A DNA stretch of 64,000 nt from an uncultured Christensenella sp. (GTDB lineage Bacteria; Bacillota; Clostridia; Christensenellales; Pumilibacteraceae). The stretch covers positions 62,001 through 126,000 of the forward strand of contig CATLHE010000001.1 in assembly GCA_949948895.1 (NCBI GenBank). Direction: 5' to 3'. Shown here piece by piece: positions 1 to 8,536 of this stretch. Under the pieces are notes generated by a model. The model searched no databases, had not been told where the DNA came from, and was given only the letters and a program-made list of their open reading frames with translations. Every line of letters starts with the position of its first letter. Within the stretch, counting starts at the first letter, position 1. The position numbers were made by a program, and so were the translations under genes.

Positions 1-786
1 AGAGCCGAAAAATCGCAGGGCTTTGTCGATGCCGTAGTGCTTTCGGGCGGGTCGGCGTTCGGGCTCGAAGCTTCGTGCGGGGTCTCCGAATATTTGTTTA
101 AGCGCGGCGTCGGGTTTAATGCGGGCGACAAAATAGTGCCGCTAGTCGCTCAGGCGATTCTGTTCGACTTGATAACGCCGGGCGAGTATCATTATCCCGA
201 TAAAGCTATGGGGTACGAAGCGGCGGCAAACGCCGAGAAAAACGAGCTTATATTCGGCAACGTGGGCGCGGGACGCGGCGCGACCGTATCGAAGATACTC
301 GGTAACCAAAGCGCGAGTAAGAGCGGTATAGGCGCGGCGACGCTCGAGTTTAACGATGCGTTCGTCACTGCTGTGATAGCGGTCAACGCGCTCGGTGACG
401 TGTACGACCACAAAAGCGGCAAACTACTCACGGGCGCAAAACTGCCCAACGGCGCAACTATGGGCGCGATCGACTGTCTTACCAACGGCATGTTCGCGGC
501 AAAAGCGCGCGAAGCCATGCAAAAATCGGCGGGCACAAATACGACTATAGGCTGCATAATGACTAACGTCAAGTTGGATAAAACTCACGTGAATAAGCTC
601 GCGGACGTAGCTCACGACGGCTTGGCGCTTTCCATTCGTCCCGTGCATACGGATGCGGACGGGGATACTCTGTTCGCATTATCCCGCGGCGAAGCAAAAC
701 TCGATTATAATATATTAGCCGCGCTTGCTGTGGAAGCGACCGCGCTCGCAGTCGAAAATGCGATAAAAGAGGGCGGTATCGGATGA
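1..786 (+). CDS. P1-family peptidase (DmpA/L-aminopeptidase-D-esterase-like), 5' end outside window
   Basis: The reading frame is open from base 1, so the N-terminus lies before the window. The visible part carries LSGGSAFGL, close to the family's VLSGGSAFGLDAA segment, and GNVGAGRGATV, close to the GNVGAGTGATVGK segment of DmpA/P1 peptidases. These are Ntn-hydrolase-like enzymes that cleave themselves before a nucleophilic Ser or Thr and act as aminopeptidases or esterases on small amides. The likely autocleavage region is the glycine-rich stretch around NTTIGCIMTN (about bases 536-565). Its stop overlaps the start of acpS by four bases, so the two are probably co-transcribed. The physiological substrate cannot be told from sequence. 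Confidence 0.85.
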   Translation, partial: RAEKSQGFVDAVVLSGGSAFGLEASCGVSEYLFKRGVGFNAGDKIVPLVAQAILFDLITPGEYHYPDKAMGYEAAANAEKNELIFGNVGAGRGATVSKILGNQSASKSGIGAATLEFNDAFVTAVIAVNALGDVYDHKSGKLLTGAKLPNGATMGAIDCLTNGMFAAKAREAMQKSAGTNTTIGCIMTNVKLDKTHVNKLADVAHDGLALSIRPVHTDADGDTLFALSRGEAKLDYNILAALAVEATALAVENAIKEGGIG

Positions 787-1142
787 TAGGCATAGACACC
801 GTTCATATTCCGAGAATAGCGAAAGCCGTGGAGAGCAAAGCGTTTACCGAGCGCGTTTTTACCGAATACGAGCGCTCGTATTGCTCGGGAAGAGCGCGCC
901 CTGCCGCAAGTTATGCGGGATTGTTTTGCGCCAAGGAAGCCGCGGTAAAGGCGTTAAAATGCGGGTTCGGCGGCGGTATCATGCCGTGCGATATAGAAAT
1001 TTATCATGACAAGCGCGGCACACCGTCGCTCAGAGCGTGCGGTAAAGCGGCTATCATGCTGAGCGCATATAATGTGGACGTATCGATATCGCACGACGGC
1101 GATTACGCAGTGGCGGCGGTCATGCTTACTGCTAAAAAGTAA
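783..1142 (+). CDS. acpS: Holo-[acyl-carrier-protein] synthase
   Basis: A 119-residue protein of the usual AcpS length. It transfers 4'-phosphopantetheine from CoA to the serine of apo-ACP, switching on fatty acid synthesis. Visible motifs are MIGIDTVHIPRI at the N-terminus, with the magnesium-binding Asp at residue 4 or 5, and FCAKEAAVKAL at residues 48-58 with the catalytic-site Glu 52. SISHDGDYAVAAV at residues 101-113 closes the fold. The ATG overlaps the preceding peptidase gene by four bases. nnr follows after 44 bases, an arrangement (acpS beside the NAD(P)HX repair gene) common in Bacillota. Confidence 0.95.
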   Translation: MIGIDTVHIPRIAKAVESKAFTERVFTEYERSYCSGRARPAASYAGLFCAKEAAVKALKCGFGGGIMPCDIEIYHDKRGTPSLRACGKAAIMLSAYNVDVSISHDGDYAVAAVMLTAKK

Positions 1143-1186
1143 CGTGCCGTCGTGTCGTTAATATATGGAGTTATAGCGGAGATATT

Positions 1187-2656
1187 ATGAAAAACGTATT
1201 GACAGCCGACGAGGTACGAGCGGCAGAAGCCGCGGTAGCAGAAAAAGGCGTGGACATGCTGTACCTGCGCATGAACGCCGCGCTCGCTGTTGTCGAAGAG
1301 ATATCGGATATATGTAAGCGCTCGGGCGTAAAGACCGCGGTATTTTGCGGCGGCGGAGGCAACGGCTTCGACGGCGTGCTCACAGCCTCGCGGCTTTTCG
1401 GCATGGGCTGTAACGTAGCCGTATACTTGGTCGGCGACGGCGCGGCGAAAAAGCTGGGAAGCTCGATTGCTGTAGCCGAAAATGCGGGCGTGCCTATTTT
1501 GGATGCTTCGGCGTTTGACGGACGGGCGGACGTTGTTATAGACGCTATCTTCGGGATAGGGCTCAACAAGGAAATCGAGGGCGAGACCGCCGAGCTTATC
1601 GAGCGAATAAACGGCGTAAAAGACGCGCTGAAGATAGCCGTCGATATACCGTCGGGACTCGATCCCGATACCGGCGAGGTCAAAGGCGCGGCGGTCAAAG
1701 CGGATAGAACTATCACGTTTTCTTGCTATAAGTACGGCATGCTGTTCGGCAACGGTCGCGATCTTTGCGGCGATATCACAGTAAAAGAAGTGGGTATACC
1801 CACGCAGTCGAAAGCGCGCGTTTTCGAGGACGACGATTTCAAGCCGTATAAGCGCAAGCGCGACGCGCATAAGGGCACGTACGGCAAGGTGTATGTGATA
1901 GGCGGAAGCGGAGCGATGATAGGCGCGCCCGTTATGGCGGGTGCGGCGGCACATGCCGCGGGGCTTAACGGCGCGGGCACGGTAACGCTGTGCTTGCCCG
2001 AGATACACCGCACCGCGGTCGCGGCGAGAAGCACGCTCGCCATGATGAAGTTTTTGAGCGACGATAAAGACGGTTTTATCAGGTTTGAAAAATCGGAGTG
2101 GGAAGAGATCGTCAGAAAAGCCGACGCCATTAACATAGGCATGGGCATGGGCAAGTGTCCCGATCTCAAAAAGATAATAGAATATCTTTGCGCCGAGTTC
2201 GACGGGGCGCTCGTTATAGACGCGGACGGCATAAACGCGCTTGCGGGCGATTACGGCGTTATCAAAAACGCCAAGCCCAAGATAGTTATTACTCCGCACG
2301 TGGGCGAGTTTCGCAGGCTTACGGGAGAGGAAGCTACGCCCGATACCGCATACGAGCTAGCCAAAGAGCTTGGCTGTATAGTGGTGTTGAAGTCTGCGAC
2401 CACCGTCATTACAGACGGGAAACAAATACGGCTTAACGTGTCGGGCACTCCCGCGCTTGCCAAAGGCGGAAGCGGCGACGTGTTGGGCGGGTGCATAACT
2501 GCGCTCGCGTGTTCGTTCCCGCTTTTGGACGCGGCGACTGTGGCGTGCTACCGCAACGGCGTGGGCGCGGCAAACGCCGTCAGTTCGTATTCGGAACTCA
2601 TGCTTACGCCCAAAGATATATTAAAGTACGCCGATTATAAAGAATTGGACGACTGA
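1187..2656 (+). CDS. nnr: Bifunctional NAD(P)HX epimerase / ADP-dependent NAD(P)HX dehydratase
   Basis: This 489-residue protein repairs hydrated NADH and NADPH. Residues 1-210 form the YjeF-N epimerase domain, with GGGGNGFDG at 55-63 as nucleotide-binding loop and VDIPSGLDPDTG as a typical epimerase segment. Residues 215-489 form the ribokinase-like dehydratase domain, with GTYGKVYVIGGSGAM, ITPHVGEF and the anion-hole sequence AKGGSGDVLGG near residue 424. The domain order and length match fused Nnr (YjeF) proteins. A clear ribosome site (gcggaga) precedes the ATG. A hairpin terminator lies just downstream, shared with the convergent toxin gene. Confidence 0.95.
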   Translation: MKNVLTADEVRAAEAAVAEKGVDMLYLRMNAALAVVEEISDICKRSGVKTAVFCGGGGNGFDGVLTASRLFGMGCNVAVYLVGDGAAKKLGSSIAVAENAGVPILDASAFDGRADVVIDAIFGIGLNKEIEGETAELIERINGVKDALKIAVDIPSGLDPDTGEVKGAAVKADRTITFSCYKYGMLFGNGRDLCGDITVKEVGIPTQSKARVFEDDDFKPYKRKRDAHKGTYGKVYVIGGSGAMIGAPVMAGAAAHAAGLNGAGTVTLCLPEIHRTAVAARSTLAMMKFLSDDKDGFIRFEKSEWEEIVRKADAINIGMGMGKCPDLKKIIEYLCAEFDGALVIDADGINALAGDYGVIKNAKPKIVITPHVGEFRRLTGEEATPDTAYELAKELGCIVVLKSATTVITDGKQIRLNVSGTPALAKGGSGDVLGGCITALACSFPLLDAATVACYRNGVGAANAVSSYSELMLTPKDILKYADYKELDD

Positions 2657-2671
2657 TAATCACGACAAAAC

Positions 2672-2706
2672 AAAAACCGCGTTCGATCATGCCGACGCGG
2701 TTTTTG
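2672..2706 (+). terminator. Intrinsic terminator between nnr and mazF-like gene
   Basis: The stem AAAAACCGCGT pairs with ACGCGGTTTTT around a 12-base loop. It sits between convergent genes. A-tract and T-tract flank the stem, so it can act in both directions. Confidence 0.85.
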
Positions 2707-2748
2707 CGTGTGGAAAATCCACGAATATATAAAACGGGAGTATGAAGA

Positions 2749-3099
2749 TCATACGAACCCGAGTGATATAAGCGTCGCGCGCTCGATCTTGCGCATCGCT
2801 TCGCCGTCTATTTCTCCGACGCGCGTTTTGAGCCTGCGCTTGTCGAGAGTGCGGAGCTGCTCCAACAGTACGACCGAATCTTTTGACAGTCCGTACTTGC
2901 CCGCGGCGATCTCTACGTGCGTGGGCAGTTTCGCTTTGGTTATGCGGCTTGTGACCGCGCACACTATAACGGTGGGCGAGTAACGGTTGCCTACGTCGTT
3001 TTGCAAAATGAGAACAGGGCGCACGCCGCCCTGCTCGGACCCGATAACGGGGCTGAGGTCGGCGTAATATATTTCTCCGCGTTTAAAATTCACCGACAC
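2749..3099 (-). CDS. mazF: MazF/PemK-family mRNA interferase toxin (EndoA type)
   Basis: A 116-residue toxin that cleaves mRNA at short sequence sites. The N-terminal [21 protein letters not shown] leads into RPVLILQND (residues 27-35), the hallmark of the MazF beta-barrel with its active-site Arg. [12 protein letters not shown] and [10 protein letters not shown] match the rest of the fold. Translation starts at a GTG, 4-5 bases after AAAGGAGAAAAC, only 15 bases downstream of the antitoxin stop, so the two form one operon. It is very close in length and motif order to Bacillus EndoA (NdoA). Confidence 0.93.
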   Translation of the reverse strand: MSVNFKRGEIYYADLSPVIGSEQGGVRPVLILQNDVGNRYSPTVIVCAVTSRITKAKLPTHVEIAAGKYGLSKDSVVLLEQLRTLDKRRLKTRVGEIDGEAMRKIERATLISLGFV

Positions 3100-3114
3100 A
3101 GTTTTCTCCTTTGC

Positions 3115-3318
3115 TTAAAGATTCGCCCATTCGAGATTGAGTTCCGCACATTCCTCGATCCCGTTCTTCCATAGGTCGCTCTTTTCCATTATATGAGCGT
3201 CGATGAGATAACGTTTCAAAAGTTCGCTGATAAGAGCTTGTACGCTCATACCGTTCCTATTGGCGTTGTGAGTGAGAATGTTGTTCACGCTGTCCTCTAT
3301 TTCTATGATATACTCCAT
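3115..3318 (-). CDS. MazE-like (EndoAI-type) antitoxin
   Basis: I chose the internal ATG at 3318 because AAAGGAGA lies seven bases upstream. This gives 67 residues. Residues 1-45 (EYIIEIEDSVNNIL, then MSVQALISELLKRYL) look like a ribbon-helix-helix DNA-binding domain. The C-terminal DLWKNGIEECAELNLEWANL is the counterpart of the Gly-x-x-Glu-x-x-x-Asn-Leu segment of Bacillus EndoAI that binds the toxin. Its place just before the toxin supports the call. It probably binds MazF and represses the operon. Overall similarity is low, so family membership rests on context and the C-terminal motif. Confidence 0.75.
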   Translation of the reverse strand: MEYIIEIEDSVNNILTHNANRNGMSVQALISELLKRYLIDAHIMEKSDLWKNGIEECAELNLEWANL

Positions 3319-3473
3319 GAATTGTCTCCTTTTTGCGGGCAAATATACCCGTATGTTGCGGGAATCATATCGATCCTCGCATAACCGAATATAGTTTGTG
3401 GATTTTGCTTTGCGATATGTATAAAATTCGATAATTTTCGACACGGGGCGGAGAAATGCCAAAAAAATGCAAT

Positions 3474-3503
3474 AAAAAATTCCCGACGGGCTGTCGGGAA
3501 TTT
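3474..3503 (-). terminator. Terminator of the SecB-like gene (minus strand)
   Basis: The ten-base stem AATTCCCGAC / GTCGGGAATT encloses a five-base loop. Read on the minus strand it is followed by a run of T, just after the stop at 3518. It separates the SecB-like transcript from the toxin-antitoxin operon. Confidence 0.88.
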
Positions 3504-3517
3504 GAATAGCTTGTTTA

Positions 3518-3961
3518 TTATTCGTTGGCGGGTTTTGCCGCGATACCGCAGTATACGGGAGGCGAGACCATGGGAATGCCGTTGGATGCTTGCGTGAGCT
3601 GAGCGATCTGCAACGACATGAGCGAGAATACGTTGCCGCAAAGGAAGTTAAAGTCTTTCGCTTCCATTTTGTGGAGCTGTTCGCGGAAATCGACGTCCTG
3701 ATTGACGTACTCGTCGGCGAGCGTGCGGCGGATAGTGTATACGACCGTTATCTCGAAAACGCCTTCCGGCTCGAAATCCATTCTGCGCACGATCTCGAAC
3801 TCTACGTTCGCACCGTCTTGCTTTTGGAAAAATACTTCGTCTTGCGTCCTGCCGCGATAGTTGGTAGAAGGGCGAATTTGAAGGCGGTCAAAGGTCGCTC
3901 TGCGTAATTGCGTTTGGATAGCTGCTTCTTTAAACAACTTAGTGAGTTCTATTTTCTCCAT
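3518..3961 (-). CDS. SecB-fold-like chaperone protein (tentative)
   Basis: A 147-residue protein with no signal peptide. Alternating strands (VEFEIVRRMDFEP, GVFEITVVYTI) are followed by a helix and the segment SLQIAQLTQASNGIPMVSPPV near residues 114-134. That resembles the SecB C-terminal pattern in which a helix ends in Thr and is followed by a Pro-Pro strand. SecB-like proteins hold unfolded clients. In monoderms they are often accessory and some control toxin-antitoxin pairs. The gene has its own consensus promoter (3992-4020), a GGAGG ribosome site and its own terminator, and sits on the same strand 200 bases upstream of the MazEF pair. The family call is by pattern only. Confidence 0.45.
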   Translation of the reverse strand: MEKIELTKLFKEAAIQTQLRRATFDRLQIRPSTNYRGRTQDEVFFQKQDGANVEFEIVRRMDFEPEGVFEITVVYTIRRTLADEYVNQDVDFREQLHKMEAKDFNFLCGNVFSLMSLQIAQLTQASNGIPMVSPPVYCGIAAKPANE

Positions 3962-3991
3962 GTTTCCTCCGAAAACTTTTCAGTTCTTTCG

Positions 3992-4020
3992 ATTATATAA
4001 CATAGCCAGCCAAAAGTCAA
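3992..4020 (-). promoter_or_regulatory. Promoter of the SecB-like gene
   Basis: On the minus strand TTGACT and TATAAT are separated by 17 bases. The start codon follows about 30 bases downstream, preceded by GGAGG. Confidence 0.8.
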
Positions 4021-4087
4021 TAGATTTTATTAAGTTTAAGTTATTATAGTCCAATTAGTATTTCATGTATTTGCGGACAAATCGGTA

Positions 4088-4116
4088 TTGACAAGCGTAC
4101 TTTAAAGTATTATAAT
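4088..4116 (+). promoter_or_regulatory. Promoter of the PfkB kinase gene
   Basis: TTGACA and TATAAT are separated by exactly 17 bases, and the ATG is 46 bases past the -10. With the minus-strand promoter at 3992-4020 it forms a divergent pair. Confidence 0.88.
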
Positions 4117-4162
4117 ATATAAGCTTTGATTTTGCTTGGAAGTTTAAGCACGGAGAGTATAC

Positions 4163-5074
4163 ATGAATGTTTTTGTATCGGGGCTTGTCAATATAGAGAC
4201 CGACCTTAAAATACGCGCGTTTCCCGTCACGTATTATCCCGTCGATTATCCGTTTTTCGGCATACATTCGACGGTATCGGGCGTGGCGTACAATATCGCC
4301 AAAGCCGCGAAAAAGCTGGGCGACGGCGTTTCGCTATCGTCGCTTATCGGCAAAGATTTCGAGGCGGGCAGGATAAAAGACGCATTCGACGCCGAGGGGC
4401 TTTCGCGCGAGTGTTTGTTTGACGCGTTGGATACTACGCCCGTATCTGTTGTGCTACATGAGCACGGAAACGCGGGCAAGCGTCAAGTCTATTGCGATCT
4501 CAAAAACATTCAGGACATGACTGTCGATACGGGCGCGGTACGGGACGCTATGGCAAAATCCGACGTGTGCGTGCTTTGCAATATCAATTTCAATCGTGCG
4601 CTTTTGCCCATAGCCAAGAGCATGGGCAAAACGATAGCGACGGACGTTCACGTATTGTCTTCGGCGGACGACGCGTTCAATCGCGAGTTTATGGAAAATG
4701 CGGACATACTTTTTCTTTCGGACGAGGATCTGCCTTCGGAGCCGCAGGAGTTTATACTGACGCTTAAAAATATGTATACCGCCAAGATAATAGTCATAGG
4801 GCTGGGCGCGGACGGCGCTATCATGTACGAGCGCGAAACCGACAGGGTGACAAACGTTCCCGCGGTCAATATCGGCGGCGTAGTAAATACCGTCGGCGCG
4901 GGCGACGCTATGTTCACGGCGTTTATACATTATTACGGCAAGTTCGGCGCGGTCGAGGCGTTAAAGCGGGCGGAGGTGTTTGCCGCGCTCAAAATACGCC
5001 ACGACGGCGGTTCGGTAGGGTTTTCGGACGAGGCGCAAGTGGAAGAGGTGTTTGGCAGTTATACCGCGTGGTAA
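4163..5074 (+). CDS. PfkB-family carbohydrate or nucleoside kinase
   Basis: A 303-residue cytoplasmic kinase of the ribokinase family. The C-terminal signature NTVGAGDAMFTAFIH lies near residues 242-256. Its GAGD motif holds the catalytic Asp (about 248) and the anion hole. The N-terminal glycine pair of the family is replaced by VSGLVNIETDL, and SGVAYNIAKAAKKLG near residue 40 is the usual substrate-side helix. The substrate (sugar, nucleoside or sugar phosphate) cannot be assigned, because no metabolic partner is adjacent. dinB follows 36 bases downstream and may be read through. Start supported by acggaga upstream of the ATG. Confidence 0.9.
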   Translation: MNVFVSGLVNIETDLKIRAFPVTYYPVDYPFFGIHSTVSGVAYNIAKAAKKLGDGVSLSSLIGKDFEAGRIKDAFDAEGLSRECLFDALDTTPVSVVLHEHGNAGKRQVYCDLKNIQDMTVDTGAVRDAMAKSDVCVLCNINFNRALLPIAKSMGKTIATDVHVLSSADDAFNREFMENADILFLSDEDLPSEPQEFILTLKNMYTAKIIVIGLGADGAIMYERETDRVTNVPAVNIGGVVNTVGAGDAMFTAFIHYYGKFGAVEALKRAEVFAALKIRHDGGSVGFSDEAQVEEVFGSYTAW

Positions 5075-5110
5075 TGATATATAGAATAGCATCGGATAGA
5101 GCGATTTTTA

Positions 5111-6340
5111 ATGAAAGACAGAGTAATACTGCATTGCGATCTTAATAATTTTTACGCTTCCGCCGAATGTATCTCTCATGAGGAATGGAAGAACGTGCCG
5201 CTTGCCGTTTGCGGCGATCCCGAAATGCGGCACGGCGTAGTGCTTGCCAAAAACGAAATAGCCAAAAAACTGGGCGTAAGGACTGGCGACGTCATTTGGG
5301 AAGCCAAGCTGAAAGCGCCCGATCTCGTAGTCGTGCCGCCGCACTTCGACCTGTATACGGCGTATTCGCGTCAAATGTTCGAGCTATACACGGGCTATAC
5401 CGATATGGTCGAGCCGTTCGGCGCGGACGAGTGCTGGTTGGACGTTACGGGCTCTCAAACGCTTTTCGGCGACGGCAAGACGATCGCGGACAAAATAAGG
5501 GCGCATGTAAAAAAGGAGAGCGGGCTTACGTGTTCGGTGGGCGTGAGCTTTAATAAGGTGTTCGCAAAGCTCGGCTCCGATCTTAAAAAGCCCGACGCTA
5601 CTACCGTTATAGACAGAAATAATTTCAAGCGGCTGATATGGGGATTAAACGCCGACGAGATGCTCATGATCGGCAGGCGAACGTACGCCGAGCTACTGAA
5701 ACTTAATATCGTAACGATAGGCGATCTTGCGCGCGCCGACGACGCGACGCTTAAAAGTCGGTTCGGCATAAACGGGTTAAAGATGAAAGCGTATGCGCTA
5801 GGTGAGGACAAAGAGCCCGTGCGCGAGGCGGTAAAACACCGCGATATAAAATCGATAGGTCACGGCATGACGACTATTCGCGACATAGAGACCGACGAGG
5901 ACGCGCGCGATCTTATTTTCTTTCTGAGCGAAAAAGTGGCGGCGAGAATGCGTAAATCGGGCGTGCGAGGTTCGCTCGTCTCCGTAGGTATGCGCGACAG
6001 TAAGCTGTTTTCCATCGTGCGACAGCGCGTTTTGCCTATGCCTACTTATTCTTCGGACGAGATAGCCGAGTGCGCGTTCAAATTGTTTACCGATAATTGG
6101 AACGGCGCCCCCATGCGTACAGTAACAGTGTCGGTCACCAAGCTCGAAAAGTACGACGAGCCGCGTCAGCTTTCGTTTTTGTCCGATTCCGAGCGCAACG
6201 ACAAGCTCGAAAAACTCGACGAGACCATAGATAAGCTCAATGCCAAGTACGGGCACGTTGTGCACCGCGCGTCGCTCGTAGGCAAAGACTTTTTGTACGA
6301 TAAGACCGACGAAGAGGACTTTTTGCCTTTTCAGAGATGA
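5111..6340 (+). CDS. dinB: Y-family translesion DNA polymerase (Pol IV, DinB type)
   Basis: The 409-residue length is typical of DinB with a little-finger domain. The first catalytic Asp sits in HCDLNNFYASAE (Asp 10), where NNFY supplies the steric-gate aromatic position. The second acidic pair is in ADECWLDVTGS near residue 106. CSVGVSFNKVFAKLGSDLKKPD is the conserved palm segment. Such enzymes copy past damaged bases with low fidelity. It stands just before uvrB and uvrA in a repair block. No CGAAC-N4-GTTCG LexA box was seen upstream, so SOS control is not evident. Confidence 0.93.
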   Translation: MKDRVILHCDLNNFYASAECISHEEWKNVPLAVCGDPEMRHGVVLAKNEIAKKLGVRTGDVIWEAKLKAPDLVVVPPHFDLYTAYSRQMFELYTGYTDMVEPFGADECWLDVTGSQTLFGDGKTIADKIRAHVKKESGLTCSVGVSFNKVFAKLGSDLKKPDATTVIDRNNFKRLIWGLNADEMLMIGRRTYAELLKLNIVTIGDLARADDATLKSRFGINGLKMKAYALGEDKEPVREAVKHRDIKSIGHGMTTIRDIETDEDARDLIFFLSEKVAARMRKSGVRGSLVSVGMRDSKLFSIVRQRVLPMPTYSSDEIAECAFKLFTDNWNGAPMRTVTVSVTKLEKYDEPRQLSFLSDSERNDKLEKLDETIDKLNAKYGHVVHRASLVGKDFLYDKTDEEDFLPFQR

Positions 6341-6427
6341 TGTCGATTTTTGCGGCGTAAAGTATTGATAATAATTTTTGGGGCTTTACGAGTTTAACGT
6401 TTAATAATCGTTTAAGTAGCTAAATAA

Positions 6428-6478
6428 TTGACAAGTATGGATAATTCGTGTTATACTATCCGCCGATTTTAACGGCGG
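6428..6478 (+). promoter_or_regulatory. uvrB promoter with hairpin at the transcript start
   Basis: TTGACA (6428) and TATACT (6452) are 18 bases apart. Right at the predicted +1 (about 6463) the inverted repeat CCGCCG-ATTTTAA-CGGCGG begins. It could stabilise the 5' end of the mRNA or bind a regulator. It is not followed by a T run, so it is not a terminator. Confidence 0.7.
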
Positions 6479-6508
6479 GTTCGTCCGTTTTACGGTATTA
6501 AAAAAGTT

Positions 6509-8491
6509 ATGGAATTTAAGTTACACAGCAGATATAAGCCGACGGGCGATCAGCCCGATGCGATAGAACAGATTGCAAACGGCATAGAGGACGGGCTTGC
6601 GGCGCAGGTCTTGAAGGGTGTTACGGGCAGCGGCAAAACCTTTACGATGGCTAACGTTATCGAAAGAGTTCAGCGCCCGACGCTCATTCTCGCACACAAC
6701 AAAACGCTCGCGGCGCAGCTTTGCAACGAGTTCCGCGAGTTCTTTCCCGAAAACCGCGTCGAGTTTTTCGTCAGTTATTACGATTATTATCAGCCCGAAG
6801 CGTACATTCCCACGACCGATACTTATATCGAAAAAGATCTCGCCATAAACGACGAGATAGACAAGCTCCGTCACAGTGCGACTTGTTCGCTTCACGAGCG
6901 GCGCGACACGATAGTCGTGGCGTCGGTCTCGTGCATTTACGGCTTGGGCGCGCCCGAGGAATATTACAGGCTCGCACTTTCGGTGCGCCCCGGCGACAAG
7001 ATGTCGCGCGACGCGCTCATAGAGCGGCTTATCGCCATAAACTACAAACGCAACGACATGGCGCCCGAGCGTACCGATTTTCGCGTGCGCGGCGACACCG
7101 TGGATATTTTTCCCGCGAGCATGTCGGAGCACGGCATACGCGTCGAGTTCTTCGGCAACGAGATAGACGGGGTGTGCGAGTTCGATATAGTTTCGGGCAA
7201 TATCGTATCTAGGCTCGCGCACGCCGCTATATTCCCGGCGAGCCATTACGCAGTCGAACATTCCAAGCTGTTGTCGGCTATAAGTCGGATAGAGGCGGAC
7301 TGCGAGGAACGCGTTAAATTTTTTACCGACAACCATAAACTCATAGAAGCTCAGCGCATAGGCGAGCGTGTGCGCTATGATATAGAAATGATGAAGGAGA
7401 TAGGGTATTGCTCGGGCATAGAAAACTACTCAAGATACTTTGACGGGCGCAGTCCCGGCGAGCCGCCGTTCACTCTGCTCGATTATTTCCCCGACGACTT
7501 TATCATGTTCATAGACGAGAGCCACATGACGGTCCCGCAACTCCGCGCCATGTACAACGGCGACAGATCGAGAAAGACCGCGCTCGTCGATTACGGGTTC
7601 CGTTTGCCCGCGGCGTTCGATAACCGCCCGCTCAAGTTCGACGAGTTCCGCGAGCGAATACACCAAACGGTATACGTTTCCGCGACCCCCGCGCCGTACG
7701 AGCTGTCGCTTACCGACGGCAAGTACGCAAGGCAGATAATACGTCCTACGGGGCTTTTGGATCCGCCCGTCACTGTCAAGCCGACCAAAGGTCAGATAGA
7801 CGATCTTTTGACGGAGATAAAGGATACTACCGATAAAGGCGGGCGCGTGCTCGTTACGACGCTTACCAAGAGAATGTCCGAGAGCCTTACCGATTATCTT
7901 GCGGAGCAGGGCGTTAAAGTCAAGTATTTGCACAGCGATATAGACACGATGGAGCGCGTCACCATAGTCAACTCGTTGCGTCGCGGCGACTTTGATGTCG
8001 TAGTCGGTATAAACCTTTTGCGCGAGGGTTTGGATATTCCCGAAGTCAAGCTCGTCGCCATACTCGATGCGGACAAGGAAGGATTTTTGCGCTCCGAAAC
8101 GTCGCTCATACAAACGATAGGTCGCGCGGCGCGTAACAGCGAGAGCCGTGTTATAATGTACGGCGACGTCATTACGGGCTCTATGCGTCGCGCTATAGAT
8201 GAGACTGAGTCGAGAAGGAAAATACAGACCGAGTACAACGAAGCGCACGGCATCACGCCTACGACTATAATCAAACCGATTAAAAACACTATCGAGATAT
8301 CGCATAAAGAAAGCCGAGTCGATCTCAAAGATATAGGCAAAGAGTTAGACAGACTGCGTACGCTCATGAACGCCGCGAGTAAAGAACTCGATTTCGAAAC
8401 GGCTATATCGTATCGCGACAAGATAGCCGAACTGCGCGAACTGCAACGTAACATAGCAAAAAATGCGCCCAAGCGCAAGAACAACGGATAA
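6509..8491 (+). CDS. uvrB: Excinuclease ABC subunit B
   Basis: A 660-residue UvrB of normal length, the damage-verifying helicase-like subunit of nucleotide excision repair. Walker A GVTGSGKT is at 37-44, the damage-probing beta-hairpin sequence [12 protein letters not shown] near residue 90, the DEAH-type IDESH near residue 335, and QTIGRAARN is helicase motif VI. The last 40 residues ([19 protein letters not shown]) form the UVR domain that contacts UvrC and UvrA. uvrA follows 45 bases downstream. No strong Shine-Dalgarno precedes the ATG, unusual for this window. Confidence 0.98.
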   Translation: MEFKLHSRYKPTGDQPDAIEQIANGIEDGLAAQVLKGVTGSGKTFTMANVIERVQRPTLILAHNKTLAAQLCNEFREFFPENRVEFFVSYYDYYQPEAYIPTTDTYIEKDLAINDEIDKLRHSATCSLHERRDTIVVASVSCIYGLGAPEEYYRLALSVRPGDKMSRDALIERLIAINYKRNDMAPERTDFRVRGDTVDIFPASMSEHGIRVEFFGNEIDGVCEFDIVSGNIVSRLAHAAIFPASHYAVEHSKLLSAISRIEADCEERVKFFTDNHKLIEAQRIGERVRYDIEMMKEIGYCSGIENYSRYFDGRSPGEPPFTLLDYFPDDFIMFIDESHMTVPQLRAMYNGDRSRKTALVDYGFRLPAAFDNRPLKFDEFRERIHQTVYVSATPAPYELSLTDGKYARQIIRPTGLLDPPVTVKPTKGQIDDLLTEIKDTTDKGGRVLVTTLTKRMSESLTDYLAEQGVKVKYLHSDIDTMERVTIVNSLRRGDFDVVVGINLLREGLDIPEVKLVAILDADKEGFLRSETSLIQTIGRAARNSESRVIMYGDVITGSMRRAIDETESRRKIQTEYNEAHGITPTTIIKPIKNTIEISHKESRVDLKDIGKELDRLRTLMNAASKELDFETAISYRDKIAELRELQRNIAKNAPKRKNNG

Positions 8492-8536
8492 GTCGGTCAA
8501 GCGACCGAAACGACAGACCGGATATACGGAGAAAAA

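Noticed and set aside
1103..2299. A 398-codon minus-strand frame opposite nnr
   Set aside because: Shadow of nnr with low-complexity, Arg/Tyr-rich composition and no domain.
5075..6508. LexA (SOS) boxes before dinB and uvrB
   Set aside because: No CGAAC-N4-GTTCG or near match found by eye on either strand.
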